Shown: positions 18,321 through 29,948 of the stretch, in pieces
Numbering within the stretch: position 1 is the stretch's first letter
How the letters are laid out: every line of letters begins with the position of its first letter
Assembly: GCF_000344615.1 (NCBI RefSeq)
Contig: NZ_KB467824.1
Span: 785,658-849,657 of the forward strand
DNA: 64,000 nt
DNA from: Janthinobacterium sp. CG3
GTDB lineage: Bacteria > Pseudomonadota > Gammaproteobacteria > Burkholderiales > Burkholderiaceae_D
Direction of reading: 5' to 3'
The notes under the pieces: generated by a model
Told to the model about the DNA's origin: nothing
Database searches by the model: none
What the model saw: the letters and a program-made list of their open reading frames with translations, nothing else
Program-made: the position numbers and the translations under genes

Positions 18321-20855
18321 TCAAGCGATCCCGGCCAGACTGGAACCCAGCGGCGCCAGTAGCGCATTCAATTCGGCCGCGTCGAATTTCGGTGCCAGCG
18401 CGGCATCGCTGCCGAGAATGCCCTCGGTCAGCGCCGATTTGCGCGCCTGTAACTCCAGAATGCGTTCCTCAATACTGCCTTCGATGACCAGTTTGTACAC
18501 AAACACGGGCTGGTCCTGGCCGATGCGGTAAGCGCGCGCGATGGCTTGCTCTTCCACCGCGGGATTCCACCACGGATCGAGCATAATCACGGTATCGGCC
18601 GCCGTCAGATTCAGGCCAACCCCGCCCACCTTCAGGCTAACCAGCAGGATCGGCACCGTTTTACTCTGGAACCGCGCCACCAGTGCGCCGCGCTGGGCGG
18701 GCGGCGTCTTGCCGGTCAGCGACAGCCAAGGCAGGCGCAAGGCGTCGAGTTCTTTTTCGATCAGTGACAACATTTCGGTGAACTGGGAAAACAGCAGGAT
18801 GCGCCGACCTTCGGCGACCAGGTTGGGCAGCATGTCGCGCAGCATTTCCACTTTTGCCCGTTCGGTACTCTTCGGCGCCGCCTCGCCCTTGAGTAGCAAG
18901 GGGTCGCAACACACCTGGCGCAATTTGAGCAGCGCGTCCATGATACGGATTTGCGAACCGGTGAAGCCGCGCCGCTGCAGCACGCTGCGCACTTGCTTGT
19001 CGGCCGCCACCCGCACGCTTTCATACAAGTCGCGCTGGCGCCCCTCCAGGCGGAGTAGTTTCACTACCTCGGTTTTCGGCGGCAATTCGGTGGCCACGCT
19101 TTCCTTGCGCCGGCGCAGCACGAATGGCCGGATGCGCTGCGCCAGCAAGGCCGCGCGCAGGGTTTCGCCGTTTTCCTCGATAGGCTTGCGCCACAGGCGC
19201 GCGAAACTGCGCGCGTCGCCCAGGAAGCCCGGCATCAGAAAATTAAACTGGGTCCACAATTCGCCCAGATGGTTTTCCATCGGCGTGCCGGTCATGCATA
19301 GGCGATGACGGGCCTTGATGCGGCGCACCGCGCTGGCGCTGCGTCCGGCCGCGTTCTTGACCGTCTGTGCTTCGTCCAATATCAGCATGTGGAAGGGCAG
19401 CGGCGCCAGCACGTCGAGGTCGCGCCACAGCAATGGATAGGTGGTCAGGATAACGTCATGCTGCGCAATGCGGCCAAAGTCCTCCGCCCGCTTGGCGCCC
19501 TGCAGGGCCAAAACGCGCAGGCTGGGCGCCATCCGCTGCATTTCAGCTTGCCAATTGAAAACCAGGGAGGTGGGCAGCACCACCAGGGCCGGTTGGTCCA
19601 GGCGGCCGGCCTGCTGTTCCACCAGCAGGTGGGCCACCACCTGCGCCGTCTTGCCCAGACCCATATCGTCGGCCAGGATCCCGGCCAGCCGATGTTCGCG
19701 CAAATACTGCAGCCAGGCCAAGCCATGCAATTGATACGGCCGCAGGGTTATCCCCAGCCCGGCCGGCGCCGCCACGGCCTTTGGCTCGCCGCTGCCGCGC
19801 AAACGCTGCGCCAGCGCGCGCAAATCTTCGCCGCCCTGCAATTGCAGGCTGCCTTGCGCGCCGCCGCAAGCGCCGTCGGCCTCCAGCAAGTCCAGGCCCA
19901 GCTCGTCGAGGCGCTGGGCATCCCACGGCGACAGGCGCAGCGCGCCGGGTTTGCGCTTTGGATCGGTCAGCAGATCGAGCATGGCGGTGACGATGGCCTT
20001 GAGCGGCGCCGCGAGCGCATCAATACGCTTGCCACCGGGCGCGCGCAAGGAGATGCGCGCCTGCGGGTCGATGGCGGCAATCTGCTTGCGGTCCAGCCAG
20101 CGCTGGTCGCGCCGTAGCAGGTCGGCCAGCATCGGCGCCAGGTCGAAGGTCTCGCCGTCGATATCCACACCCAAGGTCAGCAACCACCATTCGGCTTTGC
20201 CCGGGCCGCTACCGCCGCCCAGGCCGGCGCTGCGCCCGCGCAGGCGCGCAGCCACTTCCTGCCCGATTACTTCGCCGCTGTCGGGATCGACGATCAAGCG
20301 CCAGGCTTCGACCGGCACACTTTCGTGCGCAAAACCGGGATGCACCACGATGCTCCACCCTTGCATCTGCAGATTGGGCAGGTTGTCGGCCCAAAAATCG
20401 CCGAACAACTCTTCCTGCACCAGCGACCACCAGGCCAGTACCGGCGGCGACATGTCGTCGGAGCGCCATTGCAGGGCATCGTCATGCAAGGGATGCATGC
20501 CGAGGTTGCGGATCTGTTCCAGCGCGTCGGTTTCGGCATGGACGTTGCGGCGCATCAGCAGCGACTCGCCTTGCGCATCGCGCAATTCCTGCGTCAACTC
20601 CGCATCGACGGCGTACAAGGAAGTGGGGGCGGGAGTTTCCCAGCGCAGCCCTTCGGGCGTGACGTAGGTCCAGTCGATCTGGGCCACCGTCACGTTGCCG
20701 CCGCGCGGACTGAACAGGCCGCCCGGCCGCAGGCCCAGCAAGCCGTCGCCACGGCTCAGGGTACGCAAACTCAGGCGTGGACGAAAACGGCCCAGCGTTT
20801 CGCGGGGTTTGATGGCGGCGTGCCACGCGCTGCCGGTGTGGGCGGTATCACTCAT
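18321..20855 (-). CDS. SNF2/Swi2-family DEAD/DEAH-type ATPase (RapA/HepA-like helicase superfamily 2)
   Basis: The start is placed at the ATG at 20855; the frame extends to a TTG at 20867. The protein has about 844 residues. The first 370 residues are a poorly conserved N-terminal region. The ATPase follows: motif I DDMGLGKT, motif II LDEAQT, motif III MTGTPMEN, and a C-terminal helicase lobe with LLVSLKVGGVGLNLT and the motif VI-like AIARAYRIGQDQ. This is the standard Snf2 arrangement for an ATP-driven double-stranded-DNA translocase. Bacterial members remodel nucleoprotein or RNA polymerase complexes, but the substrate is not predictable. Its gene lies 45 bp downstream of the oxygenase gene, so the two may be co-transcribed. 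Nothing ties it to polyketide synthesis except position. Confidence 0.9.
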   Translation of the reverse strand: MSDTAHTGSAWHAAIKPRETLGRFRPRLSLRTLSRGDGLLGLRPGGLFSPRGGNVTVAQIDWTYVTPEGLRWETPAPTSLYAVDAELTQELRDAQGESLLMRRNVHAETDALEQIRNLGMHPLHDDALQWRSDDMSPPVLAWWSLVQEELFGDFWADNLPNLQMQGWSIVVHPGFAHESVPVEAWRLIVDPDSGEVIGQEVAARLRGRSAGLGGGSGPGKAEWWLLTLGVDIDGETFDLAPMLADLLRRDQRWLDRKQIAAIDPQARISLRAPGGKRIDALAAPLKAIVTAMLDLLTDPKRKPGALRLSPWDAQRLDELGLDLLEADGACGGAQGSLQLQGGEDLRALAQRLRGSGEPKAVAAPAGLGITLRPYQLHGLAWLQYLREHRLAGILADDMGLGKTAQVVAHLLVEQQAGRLDQPALVVLPTSLVFNWQAEMQRMAPSLRVLALQGAKRAEDFGRIAQHDVILTTYPLLWRDLDVLAPLPFHMLILDEAQTVKNAAGRSASAVRRIKARHRLCMTGTPMENHLGELWTQFNFLMPGFLGDARSFARLWRKPIEENGETLRAALLAQRIRPFVLRRRKESVATELPPKTEVVKLLRLEGRQRDLYESVRVAADKQVRSVLQRRGFTGSQIRIMDALLKLRQVCCDPLLLKGEAAPKSTERAKVEMLRDMLPNLVAEGRRILLFSQFTEMLSLIEKELDALRLPWLSLTGKTPPAQRGALVARFQSKTVPILLVSLKVGGVGLNLTAADTVIMLDPWWNPAVEEQAIARAYRIGQDQPVFVYKLVIEGSIEERILELQARKSALTEGILGSDAALAPKFDAAELNALLAPLGSSLAGIA

Positions 20856-20900
20856 GCTGTCTCGCAATTGGTGTTTGATTCATACGGCGTCGCTGCTGTC

Positions 20901-22322
20901 CTATTGTTCAGAGCGGCGTGGATCGGCGTGCCAATTGCCGTGGAACCCGAACGGCACACGGCGCGCCAGCGCCGCGCTCGCCACCGGGCCGGCGGCGAGG
21001 TCCTGCGCATCAAAAATCAGCAAGTCGCTGCGGTTCTCGCGCGCGCGCCAAGCCACCGCCAGCAACCAACCCTGGCCTTCCGGCGCGTCGACCGCGGCCG
21101 GGGCAAACACCGGCTCCGAGATCACGTCGCCGTCCGGCAGGGTGTAGAGCGTGCGCTCGCCACTGACCAGGTCAAGCCGCGCCAGCGACGCAAACAGCAA
21201 ATTGTGGTGCGGATCGCGCACCAATGCGTCGACATGGCAGGTATAAAAACCGAAGCGATGGGGCATGCCCGTATAGCGCTCGTCGAAGCGGGGGAATTCG
21301 GCCGGCAAATCGTCGATATAATCGCGTTGGATCCGGCCGCTGCGCAAATCGATCCGCCAGCGGCACAGGCGCGCCACCATCCGCGCCGGATCGCCCATGC
21401 GGCCATGCTCGTCGGCCCAGCCGGGCGCGCGCTCGGACTGCATCGCATGCACGACGATGCAAGCGCCTTCTTCCCACGCGTTCATGAAATGGAAGGCGTG
21501 GCAATCACCCGTTTCGAACCAGCGTATGCCGCGCTCAGCGCCGTCGCGGCGCATCACACCCACATGCGTGCCCTTGCCTGGGCTCCAGGCATACATCGGC
21601 TCGCCGTGCATGGCCCGCGTGATGCTGGCCGTGAGGGGCATGACGGGGTACAGCGCGTAGTGTTCGGTCAGCATGAAATCATGCACCATGCTCGCATATG
21701 GCGCGCTGAAAGATTCCAGCCGCGTCAAGTGGCAGTCGGGATCCAGCACGCCGGCCAGCATGGTGGACGTGCCGGCGCCTTCGGCCGCGTAGGCAAAGAA
21801 ATGCAGCGCGCCGCTGCGCGGATCGGTGCGCGGATGGGCGGTGAAGGGGGCGTGCAGGCGGCCGGCGAAATCCTGGTGCCCTTTCGACGCCAGCGTCACG
21901 GGGTCGAGCTCGAACGGCTGGTGCGCTTCCTCCAGCGCGAACAGGCGTCCGCCGTGCCATAGCACGTTGGTATTGGCGGTGCCACTGCACAGGCCGGCTG
22001 TCACGGGATGACTGGTCGCAGGATTGCCGAAGGTACCGAACAGGGCCTGTCCCGCACCATGTTCCAGTTGCCATTTCGGCGTGCGTATCCAGCGATTCCG
22101 ATAAGCCACGCGGCCATCGCGGATGTCGAACGCGTGCAACATGCCATCGCCGGCAAACCAGTGGTAATCGCCGTCGCGGGGGGCGAACTGCGGATTCGGA
22201 CCTACGCGACACAAGGTGCCCGACAGACCCGCCGGCAACTGGCCGGTCAAACGCAGTTCGGTGACGCTCGATTCGGTCGCCACGGGGGCGAAATTGCCTT
22301 GCAGGTAAGGATTGCTATGCAT
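20901..22322 (-). CDS. carotenoid oxygenase family protein (carotenoid/lignostilbene cleavage dioxygenase-like)
   Basis: The protein has 473 residues, the usual length for the family, a seven-bladed propeller with a non-haem iron held by four His. Candidate ligands are all present in order: TAHPRTDP (about residue 165), MVHDF (about 215), CHAFHF (about 280) and NWHADPR at the C-terminus. The N-terminus has the family start NPYLQGNFAP and LCRVGPNPQF. Members cleave conjugated double bonds in apocarotenoids, carotenoids or stilbenes with O2. The substrate here is unknown. No clear Shine-Dalgarno precedes the ATG. It lies between an SNF2-type ATPase and the acyl-hydrolase-like gene, all on the minus strand, so it might be a tailoring enzyme for a polyene polyketide or simply a neighbour. 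Confidence 0.88.
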   Translation of the reverse strand: MHSNPYLQGNFAPVATESSVTELRLTGQLPAGLSGTLCRVGPNPQFAPRDGDYHWFAGDGMLHAFDIRDGRVAYRNRWIRTPKWQLEHGAGQALFGTFGNPATSHPVTAGLCSGTANTNVLWHGGRLFALEEAHQPFELDPVTLASKGHQDFAGRLHAPFTAHPRTDPRSGALHFFAYAAEGAGTSTMLAGVLDPDCHLTRLESFSAPYASMVHDFMLTEHYALYPVMPLTASITRAMHGEPMYAWSPGKGTHVGVMRRDGAERGIRWFETGDCHAFHFMNAWEEGACIVVHAMQSERAPGWADEHGRMGDPARMVARLCRWRIDLRSGRIQRDYIDDLPAEFPRFDERYTGMPHRFGFYTCHVDALVRDPHHNLLFASLARLDLVSGERTLYTLPDGDVISEPVFAPAAVDAPEGQGWLLAVAWRARENRSDLLIFDAQDLAAGPVASAALARRVPFGFHGNWHADPRRSEQ

Positions 22323-22400
22323 AGTCAGGCGCCGGCGGCTTCAAAATGAGGTGGATGCGCAGATGTCATCGAGCACGTGCTTGTCCGCCATTGGATTAAT

Positions 22401-22448
22401 GCGCTTGTATGCTCGCGCTTGTATGCTCGTCGTTGCTGGTCGTTGCTC
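22401..22448. repeat. two adjacent short tandem duplications upstream of the oxygenase gene
   Basis: GCGCTTGTATGCTC occurs twice in direct tandem (22401-22414, 22415-22428). It is followed at once by two 10-base copies of GTCGTTGCT plus one variable base (22429-22438, 22439-22448). They sit about 80-125 bp upstream of the oxygenase start. A perfect 10-bp palindrome AGCACGTGCT is at 22372-22381, closer to the gene. Confidence 0.75.
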
Positions 22449-22557
22449 GCCATCAGCATTGTAGATGAAATGCCATTGTTGCGGTGCGCCACGCGTGTAA
22501 GGCGACGGGACGGCGCGCCGCGACGCCCGCGTCACCAGTTACCGCATCGTGCGGATG

Positions 22558-23526
22558 TTACGCCCCTTCCGGTGTCAGCGCGTACGCGCCGATGCTGGAC
22601 AATTTAAGCAGCTCGCCGCCAAATGGCGACAGCACGGCATGCGCGGTCGACGCCGATCCGGGCGGCAGCGTATATTTCAGGAACGTCGCCAGGGTTCCCG
22701 CCGGACCCAGGTCAAGGTAGCGGTAGGGGGCGCTCTTTTCCAGTTCGGCGATGGTTTGCTGGAAACGGATCGGTTCCCTGGCCACGTTCCAGAAATAATT
22801 CTGCGGCAGCTGGGTCAGCACGCCGGCGCGGGCGCAGCACACCATCGGTATCAGCGCCGGCTTGCGCGGCAAGGCCGCCAGGTTCCGCTCGATACAGGGC
22901 CGGGCCGCATCGATCCAGCGCGAATGAAAGGCAAAAGATACGGGCAAGGTCTGGAACGTCAAATGGCGTTCGCGCAAGGCCGCCTGGATCGGCGCCAAGC
23001 TGTCGCGCTGTGCCGCGATCACGAAATGGCCGGGGAAATTGAAGGAGGCGATCTCGCATTGCTCGCGCAGACCCGCCAGCAGGTGCGGCTCCGGCGTGCT
23101 CAGGATGGCGATCATGCCTCCCGGCTGGCAATGGTCCTCCAGCGCGCTGGCCTGCATCAGGACCGCCTCCAGCGCGTCTTCCACGCCGATGCATCCCGAG
23201 ACCGCCGCCGCCGCCGCCGCGCCCAGGCTCACGCCCAAGGTCAGGTCCGGCACGACGCCGCGCTCGATCAGGGTTTGCGCCAGGGCGTATTCAACCATGA
23301 AAATGGCGGGGTGGGTCAGCAAGGTCCGGTCGAAGGATTCGCCCTTGCCGCGGCGCTCGTCGTAAAGGGTGTCGAGCACGCCTTGGCCGCTGCGGTTGCG
23401 CACGAACTGATCCATGTCCAGCATCCAGCGGCGAAACGTGGCGTCGTGTTCAAACAGGCTTTTGCCCATGTGGAAATAGTGCGATCCTTGGCCTGAAAAC
23501 ATGAAAACGGTTGGGGCGGGCGGCAT
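22558..23526 (-). CDS. trans-acting acyltransferase homologue, probable acyl hydrolase (proofreading type) of the trans-AT PKS
   Basis: The 322-residue protein has the FabD fold signature: FMFSGQGSHY near the start, the nucleophile motif GVSLG with Ser100, and the catalytic His201 in FAFHS. Two departures from malonyl-CoA transacylases are visible. GHSLG has become GVSLG, and the Arg that binds the malonyl carboxylate (25 residues after the Ser in FabD) is Gln125. In trans-AT PKS systems this Arg-to-Gln change marks the acyl-hydrolase branch typified by PedC, which clears stalled acyl units from ACPs, as opposed to the malonyl-loading branch. A true AT is therefore expected elsewhere, probably left of the window. 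AGGA lies just upstream of the ATG. It is the third gene of the probable luxI transcript, 50 bp after the small unknown gene. Confidence 0.85.
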   Translation of the reverse strand: MPPAPTVFMFSGQGSHYFHMGKSLFEHDATFRRWMLDMDQFVRNRSGQGVLDTLYDERRGKGESFDRTLLTHPAIFMVEYALAQTLIERGVVPDLTLGVSLGAAAAAAVSGCIGVEDALEAVLMQASALEDHCQPGGMIAILSTPEPHLLAGLREQCEIASFNFPGHFVIAAQRDSLAPIQAALRERHLTFQTLPVSFAFHSRWIDAARPCIERNLAALPRKPALIPMVCCARAGVLTQLPQNYFWNVAREPIRFQQTIAELEKSAPYRYLDLGPAGTLATFLKYTLPPGSASTAHAVLSPFGGELLKLSSIGAYALTPEGA

Positions 23527-23576
23527 AATCGTCCTGTCAAAGGCTAAGGCCGGCGCCGCGCGCCGGCGTGGTCAGT

Positions 23577-23882
23577 TTATTCGGCAATGGCGGCGTCGCC
23601 GCCAGCAAGCAAATCAAAACCCAGCCAGCGGTAATAACGGCGCCAGAAACCGACGGCATCCTCGGCTTCGGCGCGGGTCGAATAATCCTCGATGACAAAC
23701 AGGTCGGATTCGCTGCGGCGCCGCATCTCCGCGATCCAAGCCGCCAAACCGCCGCTGCCACCTTGCGCCAAGCGGCCCAAAATGTCGTCCTTGTGTTGGT
23801 CCGGCGGGCAGTCGCACAAGCCAATGTACGACAATTGCCCGGCTGCGTAGCCGGCGCCGAATACGTAATAGCGGGAACCCAT
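23577..23882 (-). CDS. small uncharacterised protein between luxI-type and acyl-hydrolase-like genes
   Basis: The protein has 101 residues, starts at ATG 23882 and has a G-rich tract about eight bases upstream. I do not recognise a family with certainty. The C-terminal half (EDYSTRAEAEDAVGFWRRYY and onward) resembles the tail of some GIY-YIG-type small proteins, and SYIG near residue 20 could be a vestige of that motif, but the catalytic residues are not convincing. No signal peptide or membrane segment is visible. Gaps of 81 bp to luxI and 50 bp to the AT-like gene on the same strand suggest one transcript, hence possible quorum-regulated expression. Confidence 0.6.
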   Translation of the reverse strand: MGSRYYVFGAGYAAGQLSYIGLCDCPPDQHKDDILGRLAQGGSGGLAAWIAEMRRRSESDLFVIEDYSTRAEAEDAVGFWRRYYRWLGFDLLAGGDAAIAE

Positions 23883-23963
23883 AGTTTTTACCCCCCCAAT
23901 ATGCGGCGTCGCCAGACGCTGCTCTCCAAGCCAATGGATAGATGCGCCTTGCGCGGCCGCGGT

Positions 23964-24602
23964 TCAGTCGTAAATCGTTATCGACATATCAGGCCGACGC
24001 GCCGGCACGACACGCAGTTCCTCGCGCTGCGCAATCGCATTCATCAAGGCCGATTCCGTGGCGTGGTTGGCATCGATCCACAGCGCTACCGCGCGCGCCA
24101 CGCCCATCTGTACCACCGGACCGAGCCGGCGCGGCGTGATATTGGCGTGCTTGAGCATGCGTTCCATTGCCGGCGTGGTGACCGTCACCAGGTGGTTTAC
24201 GCCATACTTGCGGGCCAGGCGCACGACATGCAGCATCATCTGTATCGGTAGCGTGCTCAGCCCGAACGCGGTGGAATCCTGCTTGAGCACCGCAAAGCGG
24301 CTCAGTTCCCAGATGTCCTCGCCGCAGGGCGCCTCGCCGTCGAGCAACATTGAGAATACGTCGCGCAGCATGTTCGGCCCCGTGGTCGGCAACATGCGCC
24401 AGCAACCGTGCAAGGTGCCTCCCTCCTTGGCCATCATGTACATGGGATTCAGTTGGTCGTATTCATCAAACTCCATGCCGTCCTGCGTGTGTACGTCCCA
24501 TCCCAATCTTTCGCGAAACATGGAGTGACGCAAACGGTACATATTACGTTCGTCAGAGATGGAGAGGAAGAGACTGCCTCTTTTAACCGCTACGATATTC
24601 AT
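23964..24602 (-). CDS. LuxI-family acyl-homoserine-lactone synthase
   Basis: The protein has 212 residues. It makes an acyl-homoserine lactone from S-adenosylmethionine and an acyl-ACP or acyl-CoA. The invariant N-terminal residues are all present: R25, F29, W35, D46 and D49 (RLRHSMFRERLGW, DEYDQLNP). They are followed by R69 (GCWRML) and the E99/R102 pair (WELSRF). The ATG at 24602 has AGGAG eight bases upstream on the coding strand. A promoter with a las/rhl-like box precedes it. The small unknown gene and the acyl-hydrolase-like gene follow on the same strand. The acyl chain cannot be deduced from sequence. The LuxR-type protein at 17490-18272 is the natural receptor candidate. Confidence 0.93.
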   Translation of the reverse strand: MNIVAVKRGSLFLSISDERNMYRLRHSMFRERLGWDVHTQDGMEFDEYDQLNPMYMMAKEGGTLHGCWRMLPTTGPNMLRDVFSMLLDGEAPCGEDIWELSRFAVLKQDSTAFGLSTLPIQMMLHVVRLARKYGVNHLVTVTTPAMERMLKHANITPRRLGPVVQMGVARAVALWIDANHATESALMNAIAQREELRVVPARRPDMSITIYD

Positions 24603-24629
24603 GTTGAACGCTCCTGTCTGTCAGCCTTG

Positions 24630-24674
24630 AATATAGAGTGATCGCCATGGTGTTGTAACTACATGCTTATGTAG
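24630..24674 (-). promoter_or_regulatory. luxI promoter with las/rhl-type (lux) box
   Basis: On the minus strand a -10-like TATATT (24630-24635) is separated by 17 bases from a weak -35 TTACAA (24653-24658). Directly upstream of the -35 is the dyad CTACATGCTTATGTAG (24659-24674, + strand reading), with 6-bp perfect arms. It fits the CT-N12-AG consensus of LuxR-type boxes. Centred about 44 bp before the expected start of transcription, it has the geometry of an activator site overlapping or abutting the -35 element. Confidence 0.75.
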
Positions 24675-24771
24675 CACTTGTGTCACTTGAGTAACATCAT
24701 GGGTGCGGGATCGGACCCTGGTACCGCTAAGTCAAGGATTTTCGCAGGTCGGCTTGGCCGCTAACGCGCAT

Positions 24772-24807
24772 AAAAAAACGCAGGCCGGACCTGCTGGTCC
24801 GCCTGCG
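24772..24807 (-). terminator. intrinsic terminator of the gcv operon
   Basis: Arms CGCAGGCCGGACC (24779-24791) and GGTCCGCCTGCG (24796-24807) pair with one bulge around TGCT. The flanking A7 run (24772-24778) reads as a U tract on the minus strand. It lies about 60 bp past the gcvP stop codon. Confidence 0.88.
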
Positions 24808-24865
24808 TTCCGGCGTCGACGCGCGCCCGGCCCGCTACCGTGGCCCGGGCGCGCGCAAGGCTGGC

Positions 24866-27751
<2,886 letters not shown>

Positions 27752-27825
27752 GTTGGGGCCAATAAGAGACGGAGTCGCCGGCGGCGGGGCTGGCGGCAAG
27801 GTGTGGGGAAGGGCTGCGGGGAGGG

Positions 27826-27855
27826 GCGCGCGGGCCGCCGAGGCGGCCCGCGCGC
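27826..27855. repeat. 14-bp perfect inverted repeat between gcvH and gcvP
   Basis: Arms 27826-27839 and 27842-27855 (GCGCGCGGGCCGCC and its complement) are separated by only two bases. It starts a few bases after the gcvH stop on the coding strand. There is no T tract, so it could be an mRNA-stabilising or attenuating hairpin that keeps gcvH message above gcvP message. Confidence 0.7.
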
Positions 27856-27864
27856 CGGCGCGAA

Positions 27865-28245
27865 TTATTCGGCGGTGTTTTTGCCGTAGGCGGCGGCGTC
27901 GAGCAGGCCGTCGAGGGCCGAGGCGTCGGCCGGCTTGATCTTGAACAGCCAGGCCGAGAAGGCGTCGGCGTTGATCGATTCCGGCGCGTTGGCGACGTCG
28001 TCGTTGACGGCGACCACTTCGCCGGCCAGCGGGGCGTAGATGTCGCTGGCGGCCTTGACCGATTCGACCACGGCGGCGTCGTCGCCGGCGCCGTAGGTTT
28101 TGCCCACGGTTGGCAGTTCGACGAAGACGATGTCGCCCAGCGCGTCCTGGGCGTACTCGGTGATGCCGACGGTGACGGTGCCGTCAGCTTCCAGGCGCGC
28201 CCATTCGTGGGATTCGGTGTACTTCAGGTCTGCGGGAATGTTCAT
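27865..28245 (-). CDS. gcvH: glycine cleavage system H protein
   Basis: The 126-residue lipoyl-carrier protein starts [19 protein letters not shown]. The lipoylated Lys is in [10 protein letters not shown], followed by YAPLAGEV, all as in the family. GGAG lies eight bases before the ATG. H protein shuttles the aminomethyl and dihydrolipoyl groups between the P, T and L proteins. The gene is second in the operon, 67 bp after gcvT. No L-protein gene is present in the window; the shared dihydrolipoamide dehydrogenase is usually encoded elsewhere. Confidence 0.97.
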   Translation of the reverse strand: MNIPADLKYTESHEWARLEADGTVTVGITEYAQDALGDIVFVELPTVGKTYGAGDDAAVVESVKAASDIYAPLAGEVVAVNDDVANAPESINADAFSAWLFKIKPADASALDGLLDAAAYGKNTAE

Positions 28246-28312
28246 GTATAGCTCCAGATAATAAATGTCGGTGAAATTTTATAGTTTTATGGATTGCTGT
28301 GGCGCCGATGGA

Positions 28313-29434
<1,122 letters not shown>

Positions 29435-29948
29435 GAAATCCTCGGGGCCATTGGTAAAGGGGTTAACGGAGCAGACAAGGAAACGCTTTGCAGCCATTTT
29501 CCGCATGTGATCGCTGACCCCTCTGTCCTTGGTACCTGAGAGATTACGGGGCAATGTCGCCCCGTCGCACCTTCGGTGGATCGCCGGCGTGACGCCGCGA
29601 CCGCTCTCCAGAGTTGAGCCGTGGCGCGGCGGATGGCCGCGCCACGGTCCCTTGATCGGTCCTTTTGCCTGAGAGTTTTTGGGTAGTGCCCCTTCGGCGG
29701 CAACGCGGGTGTCTGCGACACCGGCGTTGCCCTCTCCCGATCAAGAGTGCAGAATATATGCCAGCGGGGCCTTTCTGTCAATCTGTTCGGCGCGCCGGCG
29801 GCGGCCCGCCGCGCCGGTCGCGGCTGCTTGACGGCGTGCTTGCGGCGGGTAAAATCCGCTGGATGGCACGCACGCTTGACGCCGGCCCTCGGCCAGTCGC
29901 GCGCCTCTTTGCTAGAATCAATTATTCCCACTTTTTAAAGTGAATGCC
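29435..29948. other. divergent control region between gcvT and the ClpP-like gene
   Basis: The left part is the gcvT leader with the glycine riboswitch. The rest, about 29743-29948, should hold the promoters for both directions. I see no gene in it. A short AT-rich stretch (TAGAATCAATTATTCCC) lies just upstream of the ClpP-like gene. Confidence 0.5.
29520..29742 (-). promoter_or_regulatory. tandem glycine riboswitch upstream of gcvT
   Basis: Read on the minus strand, two glycine aptamers follow each other. Aptamer 1 (about 29742-29658) has the 5' GGGAGAGG, the internal CCGAAGGGG and the 3' CTCAGGCAAAAGGACC signatures. Aptamer 2 (about 29613-29521) has TGGAGAGCGG, CACCGAAGGTG and TCTCAGGTACCAAGGACAG. 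In the known class, glycine binding turns on the gcv operon. The 44-base linker between them is unusual, containing a perfect 12-bp hairpin. The leader ends about 85 bp before the gcvT start. Confidence 0.93.

Noticed and set aside
24700..24770. Possible tRNA or tmRNA remnant near the luxI promoter
   Set aside because: No cloverleaf, no conserved T-loop sequence; just intergenic DNA before the gcv terminator.
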